From Arcobacter iocasae (lineage in GTDB: Bacteria; Campylobacterota; Campylobacteria; Campylobacterales; Arcobacteraceae), in assembly GCF_042214795.1 (NCBI RefSeq), contig NZ_CP090177.1, forward strand, positions 2,294,001-2,358,000: a stretch of 64,000 nt of DNA, written 5' to 3'. Position numbers and translations under genes: made by a program. A model generated the notes under the pieces. It saw only the letters and a program-made list of their open reading frames with translations, did not search any database and had not been told where the DNA came from. How positions within the stretch are numbered: position 1 is the first letter of the stretch; each line of letters begins with the position of its first letter. This document shows positions 27,321 through 35,614 of this stretch, piece after piece.

Positions 27321-28002
27321 TACAAAGAAAAGTATAGTTTGTATTTATTTTCACATCTAAAGAATCATCAATAGGTTTAGCAATACTAGATGTTTTACTC
27401 AAAGCTGAAGCTTCCATAAGCGTATTTCTAAGTACAGGTGTATATCTTTGATCTTTAGAAATATTAATATCTTTAATGCTACAAGTTTTATTAGAAAATA
27501 ATTTTTCTAAATTTTTTGCATAATCAATTCCAAAAGAAAAAGCTTGATTTTCTAACTTTCTGTATGAAACTAACATCTCTTCTTCTGTAAGAATTGGATT
27601 AGAAGTACCTATTGATGTTTTATTTATATTTGATTTATTCAAATAATTTATGAATTCATTTAAACTTTTAGTATCATCATATGTACAAGTAAAATTTATA
27701 TTAGAAATATACCCTTTTGTTTCTTTTTTATTATCAATATAAACAACATTTGGATTTATAGAGTATTTCCCACCACTACAGTCTAAATTTTTGTGTTCTT
27801 TTAGATCTTTTACTTTCTTTAGTATTGATTCCATATTATTTTGTATAGTATTAAAACTAAGACTTTGATTTTCTGCAGAAACATTAATTTTGTAGCTGGT
27901 AGTTTTTGCAGTATTTGTAAAACTTTCATTTAACGATATTGTTGTTGCGCTTAAACTTGTGAATATTCCTAAAATTCCTAATATTTGTAGAGACTTTTTC
28001 AT
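27316..28002 (-). CDS. SIMPL (DUF541) domain secreted protein
   Basis: A 228-residue protein with an N-terminal signal peptide (LQILGILGIFTSLSA). The body has the SIMPL/DUF541 layout: a beta-rich start (YKINVSAENQSLSFNTIQNNMESILKKVK), then LNEFINYLNKS and the helix RKLENQAFSFGIDYAKNLEKLF near residue 150. These periplasmic or outer-membrane-associated proteins are of unknown function. Cysteine pairs (LDCSGG and FTCTY) may form disulfides. It ends at a strong hairpin. Confidence 0.72.
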   Translation of the reverse strand: MKKSLQILGILGIFTSLSATTISLNESFTNTAKTTSYKINVSAENQSLSFNTIQNNMESILKKVKDLKEHKNLDCSGGKYSINPNVVYIDNKKETKGYISNINFTCTYDDTKSLNEFINYLNKSNINKTSIGTSNPILTEEEMLVSYRKLENQAFSFGIDYAKNLEKLFSNKTCSIKDINISKDQRYTPVLRNTLMEASALSKTSSIAKPIDDSLDVKINTNYTFLCK

Positions 28003-28094
28003 TACCTTCCTTATATTTTATTTTAAGACTAAGTATATCATTTTTCTTATAATGATTTATTTACCTTTTTTCTCAACAAAATATAGAATAATAC

Positions 28095-28188
28095 AAATTT
28101 TATCTATCTCTTTGCCATTATCGTTTATAATGCGATTAAAACAAAAAACAAATATTTAATATTAAAGGTAAATAATGGGATTAGGTGT
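28095..28188 (+). repeat. 94-bp direct repeat, left copy (ychF promoter and start)
   Basis: Base-for-base identical to 37693-37786. Similarity continues to 28084 with two mismatches. It contains the -10 box TATAAT (28126-28131), the ribosome binding site AAAGGT and the first 14 bases of ychF. After 28188 the sequence departs from ychF. Both copies bracket a 9.5-kb gene set, so this is probably the left junction of an insertion. Confidence 0.93.
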
Positions 28189-28210
28189 CCCAGTACTTAT
28201 ATGTTTATAA
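28175..28210 (+). pseudogene. Truncated 5' end of ychF (11-codon remnant)
   Basis: ATG GGA TTA GGT GT matches the true ychF start, then diverges and stops after 11 codons (MGLGVPVLICL). It retains the full ychF promoter and ribosome binding site, so it could still be transcribed and translated into a micropeptide. It is best read as the stump left by insertion. Confidence 0.8.
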
Positions 28211-28631
28211 TTCCCTTTAAACTACCATAATATAAGACTTCTAATCCAATTTAAGTTTTAAATAAAATATAAAAGTCCTTGAATAGTCCTTGTCAAAATA
28301 ATAAATTATGAGTAAATTAAAAAGTTCACTTTTTTCTTCCATAATCACTTAAGGTTTATGGAACTTTGCAGTTTTTACTTTTTGAACACTTTATGGAACA
28401 CGGAAAACTTACTTGAGTACTTCGTGTTTCAAAACCTAGTGGTTAAGAAAGAGATTATTCAAAATTTTGTGTTCTATTTCTTGTTGATAAATCATACTAT
28501 TATGGAATATATTAAACCAAACCTATTGATGATTAGATTATTAATATTTTAGTTAGGGAAAATTAGCAAAAATTAACAAAATTTTTAATCTATAGTTATA
28601 AAAGAAAAATTAGTCTATAATTATTAAAATA

Positions 28632-30008
28632 TTATTTACATATAGCCAGTAAAAAAACTTTTGAAAAAATTTCCACAGAAAAAGGAATCTCTTCTTCTAA
28701 GAAGCTCCCAAATCCCATACATATAGCTTTAAATGTTGCAGTAGAATCTGAATGTATATAATAAAGTTTTATTTTTTTGTTTATTGCCTCTTTTTCAAGT
28801 ATTTCCCAATTTATTTTTACAATAGGCACAATAACTATTGATAATCCACTTCCTTCTCTTAGTATTTTAATCTTATCCTTTAAATAAAAGAGTAAAGATT
28901 CTTTCATAATGTTATGTTTCTTTTTATTTAAAATTCTAGTTTTCCTTATGTGTTTTTCCCAATAACCATCTTTAATAAATAATTCAAGCGTTTTTTGTGT
29001 ATCAATAGATACACCAGAGAAATGAAAATTAAATTTCTCTTTGTATAGTGGCAATAATATTGTTGGTAACACAAGATAACTAACTCTTAGAGCAGGAGAA
29101 AGAGATTTTGAAAATGTACCTGTATAAATAATACAATTATTATGGTTAATTCCTTGTAATGAAGGAATTGGTCGATTGTTATAACTTAGTTCACTATCAT
29201 AATCATCTTCAATAATATAGGCATTATTTTTTGTAGCCCATTGTATAAGTTTAAAACGATTTGCAATAGGAATAGTTACTCCTGTTGGATATTGATGTGA
29301 AGGGGTAATATATAAAAGTTTACACTTATTTTTTTCTATATGTTCTAAACTAATACCATCAGAATTTATTGGAATATTTTCTATAGAATAATCAAGATTT
29401 TTGAATACTTTTTTTACTACTGAATATCCTGGAAATTCAATTCCTAATTGTGAAGTAGAAGATTTTAATATTGTAGCAATAATAAACATTGCATCTGAAA
29501 ATCCACTACATATGACTATTTGATCAGGATTACATTGTACTCCTCTATTGTGACACAAATATTTTGATATTTGTACTCTAAAAGAATATTCACCTTGCAT
29601 TTGAGGATAGCTTCCAAAATTAATCATATCTTTCATAATTTTATTATGTAATCTAGACCATAGTTTATTAGGGAAATTATCATTATGTAGTTGAGCAGGA
29701 TAAAAATTATATAAAATATTTGTAGTAGTTGGTTTTAAAGCATGTTGAAATGTTTCTTTTAGTGGTAAATAGTTTTCTATATCTTTACTTACAAAATATC
29801 CACTTTGTGGATAACTTTCAATATATCCTTCTGCGAATAATTGACTATATGCAGATTCTACTGTGTGTTTACTTACTTGGTAATCTTGAGCCATTTGTCT
29901 AATCGAAGGAAGTTTTGTTCCTGCAGGCAAATTTTTTTCAATATTAATTTTAATTTGATTATAGAGTTGGATATATAAAGGTGTTGATGAATTAATAAGC
30001 TTATATAT
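28632..30008 (-). CDS. MocR-type GntR/aminotransferase regulator with non-standard start
   Basis: A winged-helix DNA-binding domain (TKLPSIRQMAQDYQVSKHTVESAYSQL) is fused to a fold-type I aminotransferase domain with YIIEDDYDSE and the PLP lysine in YTGTFSKSLSPALR. MocR proteins sense PLP or an amino-acid aldimine. The first usual start is TTG at 29930, but the same frame continues upstream with a good GntR N terminus (STPLYIQLYNQIKINIEKN) to an ATA at 30006-30008. That ATA is placed correctly after AAAAAGGAC, with a stop further up and no ATG, GTG or TTG between. ATG seems to have mutated to ATA. The gene faces the MOSC operon, its probable target. Confidence 0.85.
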   Translation of the reverse strand: MYKLINSSTPLYIQLYNQIKINIEKNLPAGTKLPSIRQMAQDYQVSKHTVESAYSQLFAEGYIESYPQSGYFVSKDIENYLPLKETFQHALKPTTTNILYNFYPAQLHNDNFPNKLWSRLHNKIMKDMINFGSYPQMQGEYSFRVQISKYLCHNRGVQCNPDQIVICSGFSDAMFIIATILKSSTSQLGIEFPGYSVVKKVFKNLDYSIENIPINSDGISLEHIEKNKCKLLYITPSHQYPTGVTIPIANRFKLIQWATKNNAYIIEDDYDSELSYNNRPIPSLQGINHNNCIIYTGTFSKSLSPALRVSYLVLPTILLPLYKEKFNFHFSGVSIDTQKTLELFIKDGYWEKHIRKTRILNKKKHNIMKESLLFYLKDKIKILREGSGLSIVIVPIVKINWEILEKEAINKKIKLYYIHSDSTATFKAICMGFGSFLEEEIPFSVEIFSKVFLLAICK

Positions 30009-30111
30009 AACTGTCCTTTTTATTTATCAATTTTTGTACCTTGAGTAAGTTACAGCTGTATGTTATTATAACACCTGAAAACTTAAATAAATAGAGTTAT
30101 TGGAGGAATAC

Positions 30112-30813
30112 TTGGAAACTAAAATAGCAAAAGTTTTATTTATTAAAACAGGAAGAGTTACTACACGAAATTTAGAAAATAATAAAAGGAAAAAAATTGT
30201 TTCGGCAATAAGAAAATATCCTGTAAAAAAAGCATTTCTTACAAGAACTGGATTTATGGATGATGAACAAGGTGATTTAAAACATCATGGAGGTGAAAAC
30301 AAAGCACTATTCTTATTTTCACAAAAAACATATGAACAAATTAATAAACAGTTAAAAACAACTTTTGATATTGATGGTGTTGCACATTTTGGAGAGAATA
30401 TAATTCTATCTAATATTACTGAAAGTGATATTTGTATAGGAGATATTTATCAACTGGGAGGATCAAGAATACAAATCACACAACCAAGACAACCTTGTTG
30501 GAAATTAAGTACTAATACAAATAAAAAAGAGATGACAAAGTTTATTTTTCAAAGTGGTTTAACAGGTTGGTATGCAAAAGTTTTAGATGAAGGTGTAGTT
30601 TGTGTAAATGATGAGCTTATTTTAGAAAAGAGAAAATATCCCAACTTAAGTATTAAAAAACTTAATCAACTTATTGTAAATCCATTATTAGATGAAAAAA
30701 TAACCAACGAAGCACTAAGTTGTAAAGTATTAGGAAAGCCATTTTTAAACTCATTGTCAAAAAGATATAAATTTAAAGATGAAGATGAACAGTTTTCATT
30801 TTATCATACTTAA
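30112..30813 (+). CDS. MOSC domain protein (YiiM-like)
   Basis: A 233-residue protein with the MOSC beta-barrel, including HHGGENKALFLFS near residue 60, HFGENI, and the conserved cysteine in QPRQPCWKL near 130. The C-terminal helical tail (about 185-225) is like the 3-alpha domain of YiiM. YiiM-type proteins use molybdenum cofactor to reduce N-hydroxylated bases. The start is taken as TTG 30112 because GGAGG (30102-30106) lies five bases before it; a TTG at 30100 would precede that site. It leads a four-gene operon divergent from the MocR gene. Confidence 0.85.
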   Translation: METKIAKVLFIKTGRVTTRNLENNKRKKIVSAIRKYPVKKAFLTRTGFMDDEQGDLKHHGGENKALFLFSQKTYEQINKQLKTTFDIDGVAHFGENIILSNITESDICIGDIYQLGGSRIQITQPRQPCWKLSTNTNKKEMTKFIFQSGLTGWYAKVLDEGVVCVNDELILEKRKYPNLSIKKLNQLIVNPLLDEKITNEALSCKVLGKPFLNSLSKRYKFKDEDEQFSFYHT

Positions 30814-30823
30814 AAGGGAAGAG

Positions 30824-32008
30824 ATGAACGAAAACAATTATTTATTGCCATTATATAATAGATTAGATGTCTCATTTGTAAAAGGTAAGAATTCTATTTT
30901 ATATGATGAAAAAGGGAGAGATTATGTTGATTTTTCTTCTGGAATTGGTGTGAATAGTTTGGGTTATTGTGATAAAAAAGTTGTTAAAACGATAACTAAA
31001 CAAGCCAATAAAATTTTACACACATCAAATATTTACCATATAAAGTCACAAGAAAAATGTGCGAAAAAAATAGTTACATTAAGCACCTATGATATGCAGT
31101 GTTATTTTTGTAATAGTGGTGCAGAAGCAAATGAAAGTGCCATTAAACTGGCTCGAAAATATGGAAATACAGCTTTTTGTAAAACAAAGTATAAAATTAT
31201 AACTATTAAAAACTCGTTTCATGGAAGAACAATAGCAACTTTAAAAGCAACAGCACAAGAGGAAAAACATAAATATTTTGGACCTTATCCTGATGGATTT
31301 GTTTATGCTGATAATATAAATGAGGCGATAAACTTAATAGATGATGACACTGTTGCAGTTATGCTTGAACTGATTCAAGGGGAAGGCGGCATTTTTATGC
31401 AAGATAAAGAGCAAGTAAAAAAGTTAAGTGAGGTATTGAAAAAAAAGAAATTATTATTGATAATAGATGAAGTTCAAACAGGTGTTTATAGAAGTGGAGA
31501 ATTTCTAATGTCACATCATTATGAGATTAGACCAAATATTATAACTTTAGCAAAAGGCTTAGCAACAGGAGTTCCAATAGGGCTGATGATGACAGATTTA
31601 AGAAATGTTTTAAAGCAAGGTGATCATGGTTCAACTTTTGGAGGAAATCATCTTTCGACAACCGTGTCAATTAAGGTTTTAAATATTTTAGAAAAATATA
31701 AAAATAGTGGAAAACTTGAATCAAACATTAAATACTTTAATGATTATTTAGACTACTTTATAGAAAGATATCCATCTTTGTTTTTATCAAAAAATGGCTT
31801 TGGTTTTATGCTTGGACTCAAACTTAAAGATGGAACAAAGCTCAATGAGATTGTAAAGTTATCTTTAAAGCAGGGTGTTTTAGTACTAAAATCAGGAAAG
31901 GATATTGTTCGATTTTTGCCACCATTGAATATATCAAAAAAAGAGATAAAAATGGGATTTAAAAGATTTGAAAAGGTTGTAACAAAATTGAAAGGAAAAA
32001 ATATATGA
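30824..32008 (+). CDS. Class III aminotransferase (ornithine/acetylornithine type)
   Basis: A 394-residue fold-type I PLP enzyme. Landmarks are DFSSGIGVNSLGY, CNSGAEANESAIKLARKY (cofactor phosphate loop), HGRTIATLKATAQ, IIDEVQTGVYRSG and the PLP lysine in TLAKGLATGVPIG near residue 243. It resembles ArgD and related omega-aminotransferases. The start at 30824 follows AAAAGGGAAGAG and lies after the MOSC stop. As a MocR-linked gene it probably serves a special amino-acid route rather than arginine synthesis; the substrate is unknown. It overlaps the next gene by four bases. Confidence 0.88.
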   Translation: MNENNYLLPLYNRLDVSFVKGKNSILYDEKGRDYVDFSSGIGVNSLGYCDKKVVKTITKQANKILHTSNIYHIKSQEKCAKKIVTLSTYDMQCYFCNSGAEANESAIKLARKYGNTAFCKTKYKIITIKNSFHGRTIATLKATAQEEKHKYFGPYPDGFVYADNINEAINLIDDDTVAVMLELIQGEGGIFMQDKEQVKKLSEVLKKKKLLLIIDEVQTGVYRSGEFLMSHHYEIRPNIITLAKGLATGVPIGLMMTDLRNVLKQGDHGSTFGGNHLSTTVSIKVLNILEKYKNSGKLESNIKYFNDYLDYFIERYPSLFLSKNGFGFMLGLKLKDGTKLNEIVKLSLKQGVLVLKSGKDIVRFLPPLNISKKEIKMGFKRFEKVVTKLKGKNI

Positions 32009-32478
32009 GACATAGAACAAAAACACATTTACTTACACAAGAAGAAGTTGAAAAGTTATTTATACGAGCTGAAGTTGGTCGTATTGGGAGTTTTGGAAAG
32101 GATGGTTATCCTTATATTGTACCTATGCATTTCGTATGGCATAATCAAAAGATATATTTACATGGATTACCAAAAGGAGAAAAAATAGATAATATAAAAT
32201 TAAATCCAAATGTATGTTTTGAGATAGATGAAATGATATCTTTATTATATGATGGAGTGGAAAATCCATGTGATGTAAATACTGAATTTAATAGCATAAT
32301 TTTACAAGGACACGCAACTATTGTTGAGGATTTTGATGAAAAGAAAATAGCACTTTTAAAAATAGTGGAAAAATTTACACCTCATTTAAAAAATAAAGAA
32401 TTACCTCTAAATATGATAAATGGTACAGCAGTTATTGGAATAGATGTTATGAAATGTGTAGGAAGATATTATAAATAA
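32005..32478 (+). CDS. Pyridoxamine 5'-phosphate oxidase family flavoprotein (Nim-like)
   Basis: A 157-residue split-barrel protein. It starts RHRTKTHLLTQEEVEKLFIRAEVGRIGSFGKDGYPYIVPM, the usual opening of the PNPOx_2/Nim group, in which a conserved His or aromatic binds FMN. It is shorter than true PdxH. It overlaps the aminotransferase stop (ATGA). In this PLP-centred operon it might act on a B6 vitamer, but Nim-like members also reduce nitro compounds. Confidence 0.8.
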   Translation: MRHRTKTHLLTQEEVEKLFIRAEVGRIGSFGKDGYPYIVPMHFVWHNQKIYLHGLPKGEKIDNIKLNPNVCFEIDEMISLLYDGVENPCDVNTEFNSIILQGHATIVEDFDEKKIALLKIVEKFTPHLKNKELPLNMINGTAVIGIDVMKCVGRYYK

Positions 32479-32552
32479 GAAATAGCAATTTTTGGATTGT
32501 GTAATGTTGTTAGTTAGGTTATGATTTTAAAAGTAAATAAAAGGAGATAAAA

Positions 32553-33815
32553 ATGAGTTTTATAAAAAATGAAAGTCTAGAAAAAGCAGATTATGAGGTA
32601 TTTTCAATAATTGAAAATGAGTTAAAAAGAGAAACAAATCATCTAGAGATGATAGCATCAGAAAACTTTACTAGTCCTGCTGTGATGGAAGCAACAGGAA
32701 GTATTTTTACAAATAAGTATGCAGAAGGTTATCCATATAAAAGATATTATGGTGGATGTGAATTTGCAGATCAAGTTGAGCAGTTAGCTATCAATAGAGC
32801 TTGTGAAATCTTTGGTTGTAAATATGCAAATGTTCAACCACATTCTGGAAGTCAAGCCAATAGTGCTGTATATGCAGCATTGTTAAGTGCAGGAGATAAA
32901 ATTCTTGGTATGGATTTAAGTCATGGTGGACATTTAACTCACGGAAGTAAACCATCCTTTTCAGGAAAAAATTATAATGCTTTCTCTTATGGAGTGGAAC
33001 TAAATGGATATATTGATTATGATAAAGTTATGGATATTGCAAAAGTTATACAGCCAAAAATTATTATTTGTGGGGCAAGTGCTTATGCTAGAGAACTTGA
33101 TTTTAAAAAATTCAGAGAAATAGCAGATGCTGTAGGAGCAATTTTGTTTGCTGATATTGCACATATTGCAGGACTTGTTGCCGCTGGTGAACATATGTCA
33201 CCTTTTCCTTATGCTGATGTTGTTACAACAACTACACATAAAACACTAAGAGGACCAAGAGGTGGTATGATTATGTGTAATGATGAAGATATTGCAAAAA
33301 AACTTAACAGTGCAATTTTCCCAGGAACACAAGGTGGTCCTTTGATTCATGTTATTGCTGCAAAAGCAGTTGCATTTAAAGAGGTATTAGATGTTTCATG
33401 GAAAGAATATGCAAAGCAAATAAAAGCCAATGCGAAAGTTTTAGAAAAAGTTTTAATCAATAGAGGATATGATTTAGTAAGTGATGGTACGGATAATCAT
33501 CTTGTACTTGTAAGTTTTTTAAATAAAGAATTTTCAGGTAAAGATGCAGATACCGCACTTGGAAATGCAGGAATTACTGTAAATAAAAACAGTGTACCAG
33601 GAGATACAAGAAGTCCTTTTATCACAAGTGGTATAAGAATAGGAAGTCCAGCTTTAACAGCACGAGGAATGAAAGAAAAAGAGTTTGAAATAATTGCGAA
33701 TAAAATATGTGATGTTCTAGATAATATTCAAGATATAAATTTACAAAAAAGAATTAATAAAGAGATGAAAGAATTAGCAAAAGGATTTGTTATTTATACT
33801 CAATCAACATTTTAA
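32553..33815 (+). CDS. glyA: Serine hydroxymethyltransferase
   Basis: A 420-residue SHMT, PLP-dependent, interconverting serine and glycine with tetrahydrofolate. Strong matches are HLEMIASENFTSPAVMEATGS, NKYAEGYPYKRYYGG, NVQPHSGSQANSAVY and the PLP lysine in TTTTHKTLRGPRGG near 229. The ribosome binding site is AAAAGGAG. The length is normal and the catalytic residues look intact. It lies inside the putative island, so it may be a second glyA; the rest of the genome is needed to tell. A terminator for the operon is at 34068. Confidence 0.95.
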   Translation: MSFIKNESLEKADYEVFSIIENELKRETNHLEMIASENFTSPAVMEATGSIFTNKYAEGYPYKRYYGGCEFADQVEQLAINRACEIFGCKYANVQPHSGSQANSAVYAALLSAGDKILGMDLSHGGHLTHGSKPSFSGKNYNAFSYGVELNGYIDYDKVMDIAKVIQPKIIICGASAYARELDFKKFREIADAVGAILFADIAHIAGLVAAGEHMSPFPYADVVTTTTHKTLRGPRGGMIMCNDEDIAKKLNSAIFPGTQGGPLIHVIAAKAVAFKEVLDVSWKEYAKQIKANAKVLEKVLINRGYDLVSDGTDNHLVLVSFLNKEFSGKDADTALGNAGITVNKNSVPGDTRSPFITSGIRIGSPALTARGMKEKEFEIIANKICDVLDNIQDINLQKRINKEMKELAKGFVIYTQSTF

Positions 33816-33915
33816 TTAGACCTATTGAAAATCCTAATGGTAGTAGAAATATCTCATAAATTGTTATTAACTAAAACTTAAAGTTGTGTTCCAAATATAA
33901 GAGGTTGTTGCTTGA

Positions 33916-34059
33916 TTAATAATTGTCTAGTTTATAGGGGACATTCAAGATAAACTGTTTTCTATATTTAGGATGTCTTAAAAACTCAATAATATTTCTT
34001 TTCTTTATTCTTAAGGTAGATGAAAGTGACACCTCCTTCAACCAGGGTTTACCTCTCAT
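33916..34059 (-). pseudogene. Possible gene fragment, 47 codons
   Basis: The frame begins MRGKPWLKEVSLSST and ends IEFLRHPKYRKQF then ILNVPYKLDNY. The composition looks protein-like, with tryptophan, proline and ordered basic residues unlike random AT-rich DNA. It has no ribosome binding site and sits directly after a hairpin. It may be the tail of a lost gene, perhaps a mobile element. No family was recognised. Confidence 0.3.
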
Positions 34060-34067
34060 AAAAATAT

Positions 34068-34099
34068 CTACAGCTACTGCCTGTAGCTGTAGTTTTTTT
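34068..34099. terminator. Rho-independent terminator
   Basis: The perfect arms CTACAGCTAC (34068-34077) and GTAGCTGTAG (34083-34092) enclose a 5-base loop and are followed by seven T on the plus strand. It ends the glyA operon; ATATTTTT on the other side may also stop the NYN gene transcript. Confidence 0.88.
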
Positions 34100-34121
34100 A
34101 TTTTTAAATTAATTACAATTT

Positions 34122-34799
34122 TTATTTTAGACGAACAATCATTGTACTTTTTCTAGAATCCTTGTAATCAATTTCAAAAATATCTGGATATTGTTTATAT
34201 ATATCTCCCCATGTATTTGCCCCATAGTTTTTTGCATTAAAAGAAGCATTTTTATTTATTAGATAACTTCCAACCTTTGAAACAAGTGCATATCCATTAT
34301 TAGATTTTGTTTTATTTATTCCATCTTTTAACAAAACTAATATATCTGAATTATTTGTAACTGATGTTTTAACTTTTATAGGTAATTCTATAAATTTAGA
34401 ACATGCATTACGAAATGAATCATTTGTTTTACTTTCCCCAAATCCAATAACTTCAAAGCCCTTTGATTTAATTTCTATAGATAAACCAGTAAAGTCACTG
34501 TCACTAGAAACAATTACAATAATATCTACTTTAGAACTATGCATAGTATTCATAATATCAATTACAATCTGAAAATCTGACACATTCTTACCTTGTGTAT
34601 TTGAAACTGTATGTATTGGCTTAATTGCAAATTTATGTAATTGTTCATCCCAACTTTTATTATGGCTACTACTCCAATCTTTATATGCTTGTCGTATAGT
34701 TACTTCACCATGATTTGCTAATTCATCAAATATCTCATTTGCATACTTTGAACTTACATTCTCACAATCAAAAAAAACTGCTATTTTTTTATCAATCAT
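34122..34799 (-). CDS. NYN (LabA-like PIN) domain protein with LOTUS/OST-HTH domain
   Basis: A 225-residue protein. Residues 1-145 form a NYN/LabA fold: KKIAVFFDCENVSSKY (first catalytic Asp), QIVIDIMNTMHSS and IVIVSSDSDFTGLSIEIKSKG (acidic DSD cluster), the Mg-binding residues of PIN-like ribonucleases. Residues 150-225 (LLKDGINKTKSNNGYALVSKVGSYL, then WGDIYKQYPDIFEI) look like an OST-HTH/LOTUS RNA-binding module. It likely cuts or binds RNA. It overlaps the preceding 272-residue gene by four bases, so they form a two-gene unit in the island; defence or RNA control is inference. Confidence 0.85.
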   Translation of the reverse strand: MIDKKIAVFFDCENVSSKYANEIFDELANHGEVTIRQAYKDWSSSHNKSWDEQLHKFAIKPIHTVSNTQGKNVSDFQIVIDIMNTMHSSKVDIIVIVSSDSDFTGLSIEIKSKGFEVIGFGESKTNDSFRNACSKFIELPIKVKTSVTNNSDILVLLKDGINKTKSNNGYALVSKVGSYLINKNASFNAKNYGANTWGDIYKQYPDIFEIDYKDSRKSTMIVRLK

Positions 34800-35614
34800 G
34801 AGTTATCTTTAATACATGTAAACATAACAAATCTTTTAGCTTTTTCAGTATTAAACTCGTTTTTAATTCGTTTATATACTTTATCTATACTATCTTGGTG
34901 CAATATCCAATCTTTTTCTAATTTTTTTGGTAAAAAATGAGTTATTGTATTTGAATCTAATTCTATAAGCCATACATTTAAATCTTCAAATCCCAAATTG
35001 TCGATTTCTAAATCTAAATTACTGTCACTTTTAGTTTTATTTTGTCTTACTCCATAATGCTTAGGCTGACTTAATTCTTCAACATAAAAATCATAGTCAC
35101 CAAGGAAGTATTCATATGTTTTTTTTGATAAAAGCACTTTAATTTGTTCCTTATTAAAATTATTATCCAAAACTAAAGGATATTGAAAAACGTATAATCC
35201 TGGCCTAATACTAGATGCTTGATCGTATGATGATTTTATATCAACAGTAAAAATATTCTCGTATTCAGACTTGATTGTATTTACTTCATCTAATAAATCT
35301 GATAAATATAAATATTCAAATTTTTCAATTAATAAATCTCCCATATTAAATGAATCAGATACACTCTGGATTCTGAAGTTTTCAGTAAAACTATCAGTAT
35401 TTAAACCTATTTCTGATTCATTTTTATTTTCTATAGGTATAGATTTTATGTAATTATTGTAATTGTAATAAGTTCCATAATTTGTTATTTTTGCCAATAA
35501 TTCCAGTGAATCTGCGTGCTTTATTGGGTTTGTTAAAAGTGGAGTTATTTCAGTTCGTAGTTTTTTTGCAACTTTTTTAAAGTCGCTTTGATTAATTTTA
35601 ATTGTATTTTGCAC
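34796..35614 (-). CDS. Uncharacterised protein, partner of the NYN-LOTUS gene
   Basis: A 272-residue soluble, acidic protein with no recognised domain. Near the N terminus, ADSLELLAKITNYGTYYNYNNYI resembles a short helical motif that opens several plasmid- and mobile-element-borne proteins annotated as glyoxalase-superfamily-like (pattern LELLAxxxGYxxYN). The rest is mixed alpha/beta. It precedes and overlaps the NYN gene by four bases, so the two proteins probably act together. The ribosome binding site AAAAAGGAAT is near the start. Confidence 0.7.
   Translation of the reverse strand: MQNTIKINQSDFKKVAKKLRTEITPLLTNPIKHADSLELLAKITNYGTYYNYNNYIKSIPIENKNESEIGLNTDSFTENFRIQSVSDSFNMGDLLIEKFEYLYLSDLLDEVNTIKSEYENIFTVDIKSSYDQASSIRPGLYVFQYPLVLDNNFNKEQIKVLLSKKTYEYFLGDYDFYVEELSQPKHYGVRQNKTKSDSNLDLEIDNLGFEDLNVWLIELDSNTITHFLPKKLEKDWILHQDSIDKVYKRIKNEFNTEKAKRFVMFTCIKDNS

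Larger units (their letters stand above)
28003..28631. other. 629-bp intergenic region: island left end with ychF promoter copy
   Basis: Gene-free except for the duplicated ychF leader at 28095-28188. To its right are two AGTCCTTG direct repeats (28274-28281 and 28285-28292, 11-bp period) and then AT-rich sequence in which no protein was recognised, including no integrase fragment. Confidence 0.6.
33816..34121. other. 306-bp intergenic region with ORF remnant
   Basis: Between glyA and the convergent NYN gene. It holds a 47-codon minus-strand open frame (33916-34059) without a good ribosome binding site, and a bidirectional terminator at 34068-34099. Nothing else was seen. Confidence 0.5.

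Noticed and set aside
28358..28552. 64-codon plus-strand frame right of the left repeat
   Set aside because: Phe/Leu/Asn-rich translation as expected from AT-rich non-coding DNA and no ribosome binding site; not an integrase remnant.
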